A stretch of 64,000 nucleotides of DNA from Amorphophallus konjac (Eukaryota; Streptophyta; Magnoliopsida; Alismatales; Araceae). Below, piece by piece: positions 10,971 through 22,712 of the stretch (its first letter is position 1; each line of letters opens with the position of its first letter). The position numbers and the translations under genes are program-made. The notes beneath the pieces were generated by a model, which had not been told where the DNA came from, ran no database searches, and saw only the letters and a list, made by a program, of their open reading frames with translations. The stretch is from positions 321,079,933-321,143,932 of the forward strand of contig CM040123.1 of NCBI GenBank assembly GCA_022559845.1, given 5' to 3'.

Positions 10971-12790
10971 AAAAAAGAGAGAGAGTCTTTTATTTCTTGT
11001 ACAGAAAAAAAAATTTCAACGCTTGGTAATCATCATGCAGTCCGAATTCATTGCATCAACCCTTCATGCTAGATAGGGACCATCAAGATATGGTAAGTAT
11101 TGGGTCTTGGTCTGCCAGAGCCGTGGAGATCCTTGTCCGGCCACATCGGTCTATGTTTTAGAAGGAAGACAACATGCACACACTCACGTGTTTTATCCAA
11201 AACGGGTGGCATCACCTTTGATAAGGCCTCACGCCGAAGGTCACCAGGAAAGCCAACACTCTTTTGTTCTTCTTCTCTTCGACCAAATGAGACAACCGGC
11301 GCCCTTAAAACGCTGAGCATATGAGGGCCGAAGCACAATGATCCTCAGGACAAGAGTAGGATCCATCTCCTCGAGCCTAGGTTAGAGCACGAGAAGAGGG
11401 TAGTGTCCCCGCAGGCATGACAAGGGGATTCCAAATTGAAATGATTGATATTCTCTTCCCCTCCCTAAAAAAAACAAAAAAAAGGAGAAGAAAAGGAAGA
11501 ATGGAAAAAGTATGCATATATGTGACAAAGTCATATGGAAGGCCTGGTCGTGACTGTGCCTGACCTTAGCAAATAAAACCTTTTTCCCTAACAAAAGATG
11601 AAATGCTACAAAAGGGGCATCAAAACGCCAAAGTGCTCGAGGGATGACCTGAAATTACCCGAAAGGAGAAAGTCGAGTAGGCTCTCAACTAGCTCGCTGG
11701 GTTAACGATTTTGCCGATCCTCTCAGGAGGTTTATCCCGTACGTTCTTCCTTCTCCCACCAAAAGACTAAAGCTCAATGAAGATCCTAAAGGGTGAACCC
11801 TGTCGAGGCTGCAACCTCATTTAGCAAAACACACACATGGTTGTCCACTTCAAGAAGCAAAAGCCATTACTGCGAAGGAGTCTCTGTGTTTCTGGCCGAT
11901 CAAGACTCCTATTTACCACCTTTGACGCTTTCTCATATTACCTCGGGCTTAGGTCAATGCAAGCGTGCCACCTATGGGTGCGGCGACGTTTGATTCCGGG
12001 TCAGCGTCGCGCGGTTGATCGTTAGGGTTCCAAGGTGTTTCATTATATATCATCTAGAGTCGTGAGAAAATAGACCCGAGTCGGGCAAATCATTTACCTC
12101 GAACGCTTTTTGGGTGTATCCCTGTGGTCGGAAGCAACTGGGAGCCTAAGCGTGGCATGACAGTATTGTCATTAATATAAGACTTAACCGGCGGGACTAT
12201 CATTCGAGGAGTCTAGAGACCCAAATCAACTTAGATGTGAGCTCAGGATACCTGGGAGGTAATCAAGAAGACCCCTATCTCCATATAGGTCAGGTGCCAC
12301 ACGGATGGTCACAAGGCATTCAATAAAAAAACAAAACAAAACAAGACAAGAAAAAATAAAAAGAAAGGAAAAAAGAAAAAAAATCAATGTATTCAAAAAC
12401 CAAAAAATATATAAAATATAAAATTTATATTTATATAAACCAAAAAAAAGAGAGAGTAAAAAATGTGTGCAAAAGGCCAAAAATATGTTTTGCATCTGCA
12501 TGAACATTGCATGATCATACTTCCCTTTCTGTTTGCATTTTGCTTGCCTGCATGTGCATATCACATTTACTGTTCCTTATCTCAATCTTGTTAATAAGAT
12601 TTAGCCCTCTGACCCTGCATTGAGGAAGGTACTATATACTTTCGGCAGGGGGCTAAAATCAACACTAACCTTTTCCCTTTAGTGTGGTTGAAATAGGTAA
12701 AAAGGGGAGACAACGTCAAGCCAAACCAAGCCAAGTACACTGAAGAAAACTCATCTCATTTCTAGATATATCCATTACATTTTAGTGAAA
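10971..12790 (+). other. Gypsy 1 spacer between pol and antisense gene
   Basis: This is non-coding 1.8 kb. Parts of it match 56141-57780 downstream of gypsy 3 pol, in the same order: GGGTCTTGGT(C/T)TGCCAGA with CGTGGAGATCC, CTCGCTGGGTTAACG, TGTGTTTCTGGC and the GGTAGGATCCAT block. Such conservation between two diverged copies suggests a 3' leader or processing function rather than chance. I see no gene in it. AT-rich homopolymer runs fill 12320-12470. Confidence 0.6.
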
Positions 12791-13564
12791 CAACATTCTA
12801 GGGGCATACCCCCAGTGTACAAAAAAGGAGGGGGGCAACTGCTACCCAGCTGCGTCTCTCTCTCTATCTCTCCTCCTAATCCCTGTCGGTGCGGGGTTGG
12901 CTATGCCGACTATCAGCCTCATCTCCATCCCCACTCCCTCTGCCTTGTAGCCGTGATGGTCATGAAGCCCTCAAACCGGATGCTGCTGGCTGGATCGCCT
13001 CCTACTCTTCAGGAGATTGCATCATACCCATGAGCACCGCCATCGTAAAGTCTATGTCTCCGCCGGTCTGCAGTGACTCGGAAGGAGTCACAGGTCCGAC
13101 TCCTGCTCCTAGGGCACCCCTGCCCTGGTACCTCTGTAACACCTGCCATCTCAAATCCTCTAGCTGATCGAGAGCTCGCTGCTCCCGCACCGCCATCGCA
13201 ATCCCTCGGGCACGAGCCTCGACCTCTCTCTCCTTCGCCTCGGCAAGGCGACCCTCGACCCTCTCGATGGTGCTCGTCTCTCCCAATAGGCGCGTCAGCT
13301 CCTCTATGCGGATATCCTGCTCCCGACGAACGGACAGGGTGGCCGGTAACTCCTTCATCTACAGAGAAGATGAACCATCGTGTAAGATAGGCAAAGATGA
13401 CACAAAGATATCAAAAAGGTAATTGCTTTCAACTTGAGTGTTAGGTTCTCACCGCCTCGGCCAGCTCGGCCTCTCGCTCCTCAGCCCACTCAATCTCCCC
13501 CTCCAGGTGATCCTCTACTCCTACCCTCACTCGCACATAGGCCAACTCCCCTCACTGTCAAGAC

Positions 13565-14164
13565 CATAGTTTTAAAGGTCTTGAGGCGGTTATGAGGCGC
13601 TTTCTGTAAGCCTCATAAGATGTAAGCCTCATAAGATGTAAGCCTTAAGGCACAACGAGGCGTAAGCCTTAATAGAAAAGAAAATAATCTTAAAACCATA
13701 AAAATGCTAAAAACAATACTAATTTTCATGTGTTAATGTTATATCAACTCAATGATAAATTCATGTAATTTCAAAAGTACTAAATTATGAGCCAGTTGTC
13801 TAGTGTAGTTGATTTGTCACCCTTCGCCATATGGGGGATGGCCCGAGTTCGAGCTCGATTATCCTCTCCCTATTAAAAAAAGTACCTACCAAGAAAAAAA
13901 ATTGAATTATGTTTTAAGGACAATAAAAGAAATATAAATTTTGGGAGTACCCTACAACACCTCATTACATTATCTTCGCAAGTGATGCACACGTCTCAAT
14001 TAAATACCTTGAGACGTTGAATGCGGTGAGGCGTACCACCTCAATCAAAAAAAGGCGTAAGCCTCAAGTAAAAGACATGAGGCGCTTGCCTCAAGGTATT
14101 TTTCTAGTGCCTCACCTTAAGGCTTAAGCCTCAGTGCCTTGAGGCACCGCCTTTTTAAACAATG
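13565..14164. mobile_element. hAT-type MITE, 600 bp
   Basis: An 8-bp direct repeat GTCAAGAC flanks it at 13557-13564 and 14165-14172. The ends are inverted: CATAGTTTTAAAGG at the left, and the complement of the right end reads CATTGTTTAAAAAGG. An 8-bp duplication is diagnostic of hAT elements. There is no ORF. Inner arms are rich in AGGCG and AAGCCT motifs that can fold back. It lies in an intron of the antisense PMD gene. Confidence 0.82.
13780..13895 (+). mobile_element. tRNA-like (SINE-type) sequence nested in the MITE
   Basis: The stretch has a pol III A-box-like GTTGTCTAGTG and a B-box-like GAGTTCGAGCTCG about 45 bp apart, followed by an A-rich tail (TATTAAAAAAA). AAAAGTAC occurs on both sides and could be a target duplication. 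This fits a tRNA-derived SINE inserted in the MITE, but the cloverleaf is not complete and I did not match it to a named family. Confidence 0.4.
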
Positions 14165-15905
14165 GTCAAGACAGAGGCAACTGTTAATCAAATGTAACAA
14201 ATCCCAAAATTCAAAATCAATCAAGTTAATTTTGACTTACCAACTCTCGGATCTCGTGTCGCAAGTTCACGATCGTCTGGTTAAGGACAACAATCCGATC
14301 CTTGAGAATCCTCACAGCCTCAGCCTCAGGCATCTGTACATCAAATCCACAAACTCACTTAGCCCCATGTGCTTAAATGAAAACATCACATTTGAAAGCT
14401 AAAGATTAACTCACCGCTCGGGTGTCGAGACGAAGCCGTCTAGCATGCCGATCGTGATAATCCACCAAGTAAGTATCACTACTCCTCACGGTCCGGTCAT
14501 GCTCTAGAGAGGGTCCTCTATGTAGTGATTCTGCCTCGGCACGGTAGCGGGAGCCCTAGTCCTGATCACTCGCCGAAGTCTGTCAGCGTCCCCGGTCTGA
14601 CTCATGCTCGGCTGGAACCGCCACTGGTGGTTGATGCCACCCCAGCGTCCTCTGCACTAGGCGAAGGAAGAGCGGCTCCCTCAAGTTCACACAAAACAAC
14701 ACTGTATCTCTATGGAACCAAGTTCGTCCCTCCCTCACCCATGGCTGAGGGGTGGTGCCCTCCGTCACATAGGGGGTCCAGATCACCTGCCACATAAAAT
14801 TTTGAAAATTTTGCTAGAGTGAATACACATAACAAATACTGAAAAATCACAACCCTTTAGCCAAAACACTCACCTGGTGGGGAGGAAACTCCAGGGCTGT
14901 CCTAAGATCAGAGAGCCTAGTGGCCACCAGACGTCGATCCCGGACCATCTCCCATCTAGCCATGAGAGGGACCGCCTGCATCAGGGCTCGCGGGATTGTA
15001 CCACGACCTAAAGGGAAGCGAGTGTACCTCAAAATCTGAAAACACAAAAAGAATAATCAGTCAGTCAATCAAATTTAGAATCAACATGTGTAAAGGGGTA
15101 GACTCGTACCTATAGGAAGGGTGTGAAACCACCCAAGTTACCTGAACCTGGGCGCACAGGATCCAAGTGGGCGAAGAGGTGTGCCAGCATCACTCTTCCC
15201 CATGCAAGTCGGGGTCCTCGCTCGAGATCCCGTATCAACACGAGATATTTGAGGTTCACCTTGTTCGAGGCCGTAGCGAGCAGCAACCTCCCGAAGAAAT
15301 ATAAGAGGAAAAGCCTCAACTCCTACTACTCACTCCTCCCTCGGGCTAGGAGTCTCTGCCTTACTCGCCCTAAGTATGCATCCAATTCCTCTAGTGGCCC
15401 TCTTACCGCTCTCGCGAGCCCCATCGCAGCGCTAATCTTCGCGAGGGGAAGAGTGGTCACCGGTCTCTCGGATCGAGCCAGCTGCGGCCCGAGCGGGCTT
15501 TCCACCTCCTCCCGATATATCCTGAGCTCTCAGCCAAGAACTGGGTTCCCTGCCACTGGCAACCCAGTCAAGAAAGCCACATCTTCAAGGGTGGGGATCA
15601 TGTCCCCACGGCATCATGAAAGCTCTGCAACTGTCCACCCATCTCTCCCGTACCACCGCCAAGAAGGTAGCGTCAACAGGGAATGGTCGGATCCTGAAGA
15701 ACGGGCCAAAACCCATTCGATCCACCCTCCCCTGCTGTCCAGAAGGTAAGGCATGGTACCAAGCCCACACCAAGTCCCATGAAACCCGGGCTCTAATTCT
15801 TCTTGGACCCTGCACAAAAAAGAAAAAACACAAGAAATTCATCAGATCTTCCAATCAACCCACCTCCATTTGCTTTTTTTTCAAAACCTCATAGCCCTAA
15901 GAGGA

Positions 15906-16029
15906 GGGCGGCCAAAGGCATGGTTGCCCACCTCCCTGGGCGGCCAAAGGCCTGGCCGCCCAAGCCCATCAGTGGACTGCCAATGCCCTGGCCGCCCAGG
16001 CATGAGGACGGCCAGGAGCTTGGCCGCCC
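15906..16029. repeat. Dyad array, intron 1 of gypsy 1 antisense gene (4 modules)
   Basis: Four modules of GGGCGGCC-N8-GGCCGCCC type occur at 15906-15929, 15938-15961, 15974-15997 and 16006-16029. All have an 8-bp spacer. The second is perfect; the others have one to three arm mismatches. The same arms recur in the 3' LTR of this element (22877-22998). Confidence 0.85.
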
Positions 16030-18043
16030 ACTGGTCTATCCCCCACAAACCCACACTCCGTCGCCCCATCTTTCCACCAAGCTTGCACATGCACCAAATC
16101 CAAGGAATAGAAGAGCAGGGCCATGGGACTTACTGTAACGACCCAAGATCTGGATACCGGGGAGAGCCCGATACCATTCGAATCCTGGCCCGCCGCCCGC
16201 GAGCCGGGAGGGATTGGAAAGGGTAAAAGAAGTGTGGAGGTACAAAGAAATAGGAAATAAGGCAGGACAATTCAACAATTAATAGAAATAAACAAACAAC
16301 TACTACAACAGAGTCCAGTACAATAGAAAGTACAGTCTAAAATAGAAAAACATACCGCATGCCAAGTGAACACTCAGCCCGGCAAGCTGGCAAGTAAGAA
16401 CCTTTGAACAACACCCTCGCACCTCAAGGAAGAACCGCTGCACCTGAAAAGCAGGGGTGAGCCTCCTGTCACTGGCTCAGTAGGGATCCCGCGGAACCCC
16501 AACCGAGAACAACATTGGTAGCGGAAAGGAAAGACAGCTACAACTACAGCAGGAACAGTGAACCGGAGGCCAGTCAAAATTCGGCACTACAGCTACTCCT
16601 ACTGTACCAGTCAAGCAGGAAGAGAAGTCCCGATCTCACAATCGGGAACCGGACCACACTAACACTACCTACAGAGGCAAAAACCTACTGAAGGCATGTC
16701 CTCCCAGACAAGGCCAACCTAGACCACGCTGTCCAAGGTAGGGTCACGACCACGCTGTCGTAAACACAACTCAAACAAGACGCAACCTCGGTAAAGCCAC
16801 TGGCACCCTGGCCACTACCTCGAAAACACCGGACGGTCTAGAAAACCACGTCTCACAGATGGGAAACGAAACTAGAATAGGAGAGTCACGTCTCACGTGA
16901 CAGGAGTACCTGCCCACCAGAAGCAAGGCCGGATGCGTCCACTGACGTCTTAGACTGAGCCTCAGGTGTCCAACTCAACCCCTGGTGGAATGGGGACACC
17001 GTACTAGTAACCATAGAATAAGTGACTAGCTGGGGTCACGCTCGTCAGCACGGGTCCAACTACCCCCAACCACGTGTGCACACATAGACCGTGCGTCTCT
17101 GGTCTGGCCCTCTGACTGGTTTTCCCCTCAGTCGGACTCTGGCTGGTAGACGTGGGGCCCGATGGTAACCAGCCTAAAACCGTCTCTCTAGGGTAGCCTC
17201 GACACCACTCCCTGGTGGGACCACTCGCGTGTCGGAAGGCTACAACTAGTGGGGAGTCACTGAAGTGACCACTCTCCAAGGAGAAACTCTGAGGAACATG
17301 CACGCACCCTACGTGAAAGTCGAGAGGAACCAAGTGGCGCTGAACCACTGGACTCTGGACGGTCCACTAGACTCACTAAATCCAACAGTCCTTGAGTCAC
17401 AAGACTCGGAGTCAAGACCGTTGCACTGAACGGTTCCACGTCATCAATCTACCCTAACCCTAGGGTCAGAAATCTCGGCATGATGAATCACGAGACAATT
17501 CACAACTGTCGAGACCATTCCCTCAAAAAGGGAACTAAGAAACCAGCAGCCCCGGGCTAGGTAACTGGACTCGCAGTCCACAGGCCACACACATGGCCCA
17601 CGCTGAAAGCACAAAAGCACGGTTCCCAAGGTAGCTCACGAGCGGCCACGCCGATTCCCATCCTAGGGAAAAGTGGGAAACCTCCAGCTCCAGGTTGGAT
17701 GACTGGACTCGTAGTCCAAGGCCAAACATGGCCCACTCAGGAATCATCTTCCAAAGGAACCCAAGACATGCAGGGGAACTCCACCGCACTCACACCACTA
17801 CACGGTGACTCGATCAAGCGTAACACACAACTCCGGAACACATGGGGTCACCCGAACCCACCACACCTATGGGCACGCTAATCAAGATAACACGGTACCT
17901 CCAGACATCCCAGAAATGCGGTCACGGAACCCACGGGATGTCCGGTACACTCACGAGGCCGAAGGTCAACCACTGGATCACAACCGGGTCGACTGGAGGC
18001 CAACACAACGCGAACCCGACATTGCGAGCATGGAAAACTCTCG

Positions 18044-18375
18044 ACGGTCTAACCCTAGGCCGCCACGAGGCCTAGCGGTCTACACTTGGACCGCCAAAGA
18101 ACGGTTAGCGGTCTAACACTGAACCACTATAAACTGAAATCACGGAGCCCTAGCGGTCTACCCTTGGACCGCGAGGCACTATCTAGCGGGCTACCTCTGG
18201 ACCGCTAGACACCCGGAACACACACGAACTCAAGCGGTCTTAGCGGTCTAACCCTGGACCGCCAAGGACCCTGGCGGTCTATCGCGTGACCGCCAGCCTT
18301 GAACCGACACAGGGAGACCCCTAGCGGTCTACCCTTGGTCCGCTTGGAGCCCTTAGCAGTCTCTGGAATGACCGC
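18044..18375. repeat. Dyad array in solo LTR (9 modules, GCGGTC-N8-GACCGC)
   Basis: Modules start at 18044, 18075, 18108, 18153, 18186, 18243, 18273, 18324 and 18356. Each has 6-7 bp arms of the GCGGTC/GACCGC type around an 8-bp spacer (TACACTTG, TACCCTTG, TAACCCTG and TATCGCGT among others). Arms vary by zero to three bases, most in the third module, but the spacer length does not vary. They lie 540-870 bp upstream of the TATA-like box. Confidence 0.88.
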
Positions 18376-18914
18376 TAAGGCGTCCCGAACCCAAAACCGG
18401 CGAAAAACGGCGGGAAGCCCATTCCACTCCCGAATCACCCCGGGTGATGAGGAAACAAAGGGGAAACCCTTCCCTAAGCCCCTAGGCATTCAATGATGCC
18501 CATAAACCACCGATTAATGCGTTAAAATGCTAGATCGGGCTCACTCCCTAAAATCATGGATTTTCCCCAAAACGGCAATAAACCCACGCTCAGCTCGCCA
18601 CGGGCTACCAAATCCGTGAGAAATGAAATACGCGAGCTGGGGGTCCATCTCCCTACCTCCACCGAAGATTCTACACGCCGCGGATGCCGCTCCGCGAAGA
18701 AAATGTCACGAAACCCCCGTCGGGTCACGAACTTGCGGCCGAGCCTCACCGCGCCACCACGCCTCGATCCTCAACCTGTCATCATGGTTCTCGCCCCCAC
18801 GTCGTCGCCACCTTGCCCGCCATTACCTCCGTCAGCCGCCCGGAGGAGAGGGGAAGAGAAAGAGATGAGAGAGAGTGAGAAAGAGAGAATGGAGAGAGAG
18901 AGAGGGTGAGAGGG

Positions 18915-18924
18915 TTATTTATAG
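18915..18924 (+). promoter_or_regulatory. Candidate TATA box of the solo LTR
   Basis: TTATTTATAG follows a GA-rich run and precedes the 3' end of the LTR by about 250 bp, a usual position for the U3/R boundary. It resembles the TATTTATAG at about 37133 in the other solo LTR of this window. Confidence 0.5.
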
Positions 18925-19533
18925 AAAAACCCAAAAATTCCATAAATTTAGAAAATTATGAAAAATTACCTCCGCGATCGTCGAGAGGAGCACAACGCGC
19001 TAGTACTGTCCCAGAGTCGGAGAACTCTATGGTTCACCCTGCACAGAGTTCCGAAGGCACATCAGGGAAAAATACTTGTAAAGCACAAAATACACTCCAA
19101 GACCCACGAAAATGATCCGAAACCCACGGATCCAGATCTGAGAAATATCCGAAAAACCCGGGGCATTACACTTACCCTTTCACGCCATCCTCCCTTCTCT
19201 TGGTCGGCTTCACCGTCATCCGGACCATCTTCTTCCTCGTATTCATCCCCATCGCCGAGGTCGGCTGACCCCTCGTCGGAGGTAGCCGTGCCCCCCTTGC
19301 CTCCATTTTCTCTGCTCTCCTCTAAATCTGCATAAGCTATCGCCGAAGAAGATAGGCTCATCGGAGCATGCGTCTCCTCTTGCTCTTCGCTCTCACTTGA
19401 GGATGAAGGATCGGGCACGATGTCATGACGAGTTCTTCTTCGCCCCATTGCCCAAATCTGGAGGATTAGGTGGCTAGAACCTCACTCACAGGAAGAAGGA
19501 TCAACTCTGATTCCCACAAACGTCCAAGATGAA

Positions 19534-19645
19534 GGCCGCCCAAATGAGGAGGGCGGCCCCCTCTTTAAAAATCCCTTAAAGCAGAGGGCAGCCAGAACCC
19601 TGGCCGCCCAGCCTCAAGTAGAGGCGCCGAGAACCCTAGCCGCCC
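19534..19645. repeat. Dyad modules upstream of antisense PMD gene
   Basis: Three GGGCGGCC-type modules lie 86-197 bp upstream of the antisense ATG at 19448. The module at 19534-19558 is inverted in order (GGCCGCCC then GGGCGGCC) with a 9-bp spacer. The ones at 19586-19609 and about 19622-19645 have 8-bp spacers. The position relative to the minus-strand start suggests a promoter element. Confidence 0.75.
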
Positions 19646-19856
19646 TCACCCTTGTCCAGCAAAAAATATATATATAATGGAATAAACAACAAAAGCTGAT
19701 GCAATTTCATTCACATTAAATCCATTCATGCTATTTCATTCCATCCACTTGTTCTCATGACCATCAACCATCCACTATTCAAAAACAACAAAAAACAAAA
19801 CACAGTCCACTTATTTCATTCACTAAATGACCAAAAAAGTGTTGAACAAACATCAA

Positions 19857-21082
19857 CTAGGTGTGCCGCCTCATAAAGAATCCATTCATAGCCGGTCTGA
19901 AACTCTGTAGGTAGCCCATATAACACCCCAGATCATCTTTGTCCTCCTTAATGTCCACTTTAGCTTTCATCACCGCGGCATGACGCCTCCACACCTTCCC
20001 GATCCTCTGAAGTCGCCATCGATCCACGTCGATTCCCAGAAGCCGCTTTGTAATCAATGCTCCCTTGGAAGCACCCCATGGGATCCGTTTGGGCAGCCTA
20101 CCTGGATATGGTAGCGGTGTGCCTAGTACAACACTAAGTCCTCGACCCCCACAAGCCATAACTTCTACTCCGGCGATCCACGCACCTTGAATTCTTCAGG
20201 TTGATACATCATCGGCATGAACATGAACTCATCCTCAGGCAGGAAGTTCAGATAGTCACGCCAATCATCTCTGGTCTTCAATAGTGTTGTCTTGCATATC
20301 ACTTGATCCTCAGGACCAAAGATGGCCCTCGCTTGGTAGATGGCACTCTTCTCAAAGACCCGAGAAGTAGTGGTCGCCCCATCGTCAAAGTTAAAACTCA
20401 AGTGGACCTCCATCCACATCTGCAGAAGGTAGAGACTCCCAATGGCACTGCCACCCAGGCTCATCTGAGTGAGTCCGCAATACATATGAGCCAGCACCAC
20501 CCAAGAGAGAGAGTGTCCCATCCATAGAAGAGTCAGTGGCCCGACGTACTCTCGCCTCAGCACGTCGCCTGACGTAGGGAAGAGCAATACCCTGCCCAAG
20601 CATAATGTCACACCACGCATCAGTCAATCCGCTTCCACTGTCTTGTCTTTCACATGGCCCAAAAGCCAACCCGCTAGGTAGTCGACCAAGATCCCTGGCT
20701 AGTTTCTCATCCGACGAACTTCACGCTTGTCTCTCACGATCTCTACTAAGATCTCATCCCAGGGAGGAAGGTCGATCTGCTCACCCACCTTCAAATCACT
20801 CCACTGGAAGATGAAATCCAGCTCTTCTACCAGCACTAAAACCTCAAACTCGGGGAAGACGAAAGTGTGGGTATTTGGATGTCACAACTCGATCAGAGCT
20901 GCTAATGATTCCCAATTCCACCTCATGCTGCTGAAGCGCTTCACCATGATAACCAGGCGGATCAGATGCCATTGGTGCATGAATACCCTCATGGTGGGTG
21001 TGATTGCTGCCATCAAATCATGGAGCCAACCATAGCGGCGGGTGTGTCTCGCCCCAGGGAAAGCAGGCACAGGCTGCGCCAT
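19857..21082 (-). pseudogene. Second antisense gene of gypsy 1, DUF7745-like
   Basis: Minus-strand reading starts at an ATG at 21082 (MAQPVPAFPGARHTRR) and continues through THTFVFPEFEVLVLVEELDF, DLPPWDEILVEIVRDKREVRR and RVLLFPTSGDVLRREYVGPL, to VVLAHMYCGLTQ and LGGSAIGSLYLLQMWMEVHLSF, then an open stretch to about 20165; 19857-20159 may be a further exon. The pattern of LFP, a VLA.(M/T)Y.(G/S)L helix and a LLQ-W-H block resembles the plant DUF7745/mobile-domain proteins found in antisense ORFs of gypsy elements. In-frame stops at about 20880, 20703 and 20625 make it a pseudogene. Assignment is by pattern only. Confidence 0.5.
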
Positions 21083-21422
21083 TTAGGAGAGAAGAGAAAA
21101 TAAAACACAAATCAATAAACGAGCAAAATCTTGCTAAATACAAAAGATACAAAAAGAAAAAAATGCTTGTATGTCACACGAACCATACCTTGCCCTGCTT
21201 CACAAGGTTGCTCAGGTGGCCGGGCACATCAGAATGACACCAAGTTCATGGCCTCCTGACGGGGTGGAGGAAGACACCATGCCCAATCTCCCCCTTAGAA
21301 CTACTGCTCTAGCTGCAAGTTGATGTTTAATGATGGAGTAGGAATGCCCCGGCCGGCCCCCTTTTGTAGGCCAAGAGTCCTACCTAGCTCAGACTCCCGT
21401 TTGGTTTGGGATAAGAGCAGGA

Positions 21423-21513
21423 TGGCGGCCAAATCGATGGCCACCCATCCCCGGTCTGGGCGACCATGAGTCTGGGTGCCCAGACCATGGGAAGGCAAGC
21501 GATCTGGCCGCCC
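21423..21513. repeat. Dyad modules upstream of the DUF7745-like gene
   Basis: TGGCGGCC-N8-GGCCACCC (21423-21446) and GGGCGACC-N8-GGGTGCCC (21458-21481) have exact 8-bp spacers. A third, degraded copy ends with GGCCGCCC at 21506-21513. They lie 340-430 bp upstream of the antisense ATG at 21082. Confidence 0.72.
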
Positions 21514-22044
21514 TCATCCCTCACTTGTGAACGATGCATCCTTTGTTATGTATGGTCCAAAGGTTCATTAAATGAAATATGCTTATTGTTCCATTGTTGA
21601 TTATCATTTATGAACTTTGCTAACGTGTGTTAATGCAGCTGCAGGTCTCCACATTTATGGGATCAGAGAGCGACGCGGTCCCATAACCTTTGCATTATAG
21701 GTAGATGCCGAAGGCTAATAGCTTCGAGCGTATAAACTCCGAGTTCTTCTTTAATAAAAACCATGAAGAGTTTATACTCCTTAAGCTATTCGATGGCCGC
21801 CTGCTGCCTAAACATCGGGATGACGGACTTCCCGAATTGTCGACTATGCTTAAGTACAATGTGAAACGATGGACCCCCACCGGGATCCAGACCACATCTG
21901 TCGCCAAGCATAGGATGACAGGCTTCTTGAACTCTTAACCGATTGATTCAGAGGTAGGTAGATAAACCCTCCGGATTTGCATTAGATAGGTTTTTCATTT
22001 AAACCCAACATGCATCATATAGGCCCCTTTTAGCCCCCATTTGA

Positions 22045-22144
<100 letters not shown>

Positions 22145-22700
22145 TGAAAAAAAACAAAAAAATGCATGCATCTCATCTTGGGAGCCATGACGCAGAAGCA
22201 AGGAAGCCGCGTTGCTTTGACCAACCCATGGACCTTTGGCCCCCACATTTGATTTTCCGAGTCCCTCGATTTTTCTAAGTTTGCACGAATGAGTCTACAT
22301 GATTCCACTCCGATTTGACCAGCAGAAAATGTGTTTTATGCATGACCGTTTTGAGTATTTTGTGAATCAACGAGTCATTGAATTCCCATATCTTGATCTT
22401 TTTATTTATCCTTGTTTTAGGTCTTGTATCTCCTTGAGCACTGGATTGTGTTCGTCCCCTCAAGTCCCGCAGCGCCATGCTAGGGGGTCCCATGCGACTG
22501 CAGATATAAGTCCTCTTAGATTAATTGTCCTTCCTCCCTTTTGCTAATGACTTACTTGATTACTTAATGCTCATACGACCTTGCGTGAAGCTTGTTTTCC
22601 GCTCAAGAATCTCCTTGAGCGTGTTGCCCTCATTATGCTTGTTTCTTTTCCGAAACACCCATTTATTAGTCCGTTGGGCTCCCTTGCAAAACGGGCGTTC

Positions 22701-22712
22701 CGGAGGGGCATT
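22701..22712 (+). promoter_or_regulatory. Polypurine tract of gypsy 1
   Basis: CGGAGGGGCATT immediately precedes the LTR start TGTAGACG. This is the expected place and composition for the plus-strand DNA primer. Confidence 0.7.

Larger units (their letters stand above)
16134..19170 (+). mobile_element. Solo LTR, 3.04 kb, with 5-bp target duplication
   Basis: It begins TGTAACGACCC and ends GGGGCATTACA (TG...CA, with imperfect inverted termini), and CTTAC flanks both sides (16129-16133 and 19171-19175). There is no internal coding region, so this is a solo LTR left by LTR-LTR recombination. A TATA-like TTATTTATAG at 18915-18924 on the plus strand suggests plus orientation. An array of nine GCGGTC/GACCGC dyads lies at 18044-18375, upstream of it. 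A purine run (GAGA) precedes the TATA. ORFs inside have no recognisable domain. The family is not represented elsewhere in the window. Confidence 0.85.
13002..19448 (-). pseudogene. Antisense plant mobile domain (PMD) gene of gypsy 1
   Basis: Multi-exon gene on the strand opposite to gypsy 1. Exon 1 (19448 to about 19176) starts with ATG and is acidic and Ser/Glu-rich. Exon 2 (15809 to 15110, after a TGCAG acceptor) has the PMD core: VSWDLVWAWYHALPSGQQ, MGFGPFFRIRPFPVD, and later LIRDLERGPRLAWGRVMLAHLF and GGFTPFL, followed by an in-frame TAG at the GT donor where gypsy 3 has CAG. Further exons are about 15035-14874, 14790-14418, 14333-14240, 13550-13452 and 13358-13002; the last ones encode a charged coiled coil. 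A MITE and a solo LTR lie in introns. PMD proteins (MAIN/MAIL family) occur in host silencing factors and in antisense ORFs of Tat elements; its role here is unknown. Confidence 0.72.

Noticed and set aside
11060..11340. Overlapping open frames on both strands after gypsy 1 pol
   Set aside because: No domain, and they lie in the non-coding blocks shared with gypsy 3, where the homologous stretch is not open in the same frame.
16374..18909. Many ORFs of 60-120 codons on both strands
   Set aside because: All lie in a solo LTR bounded by TSDs, are GC-biased low-complexity frames and match no family I know.
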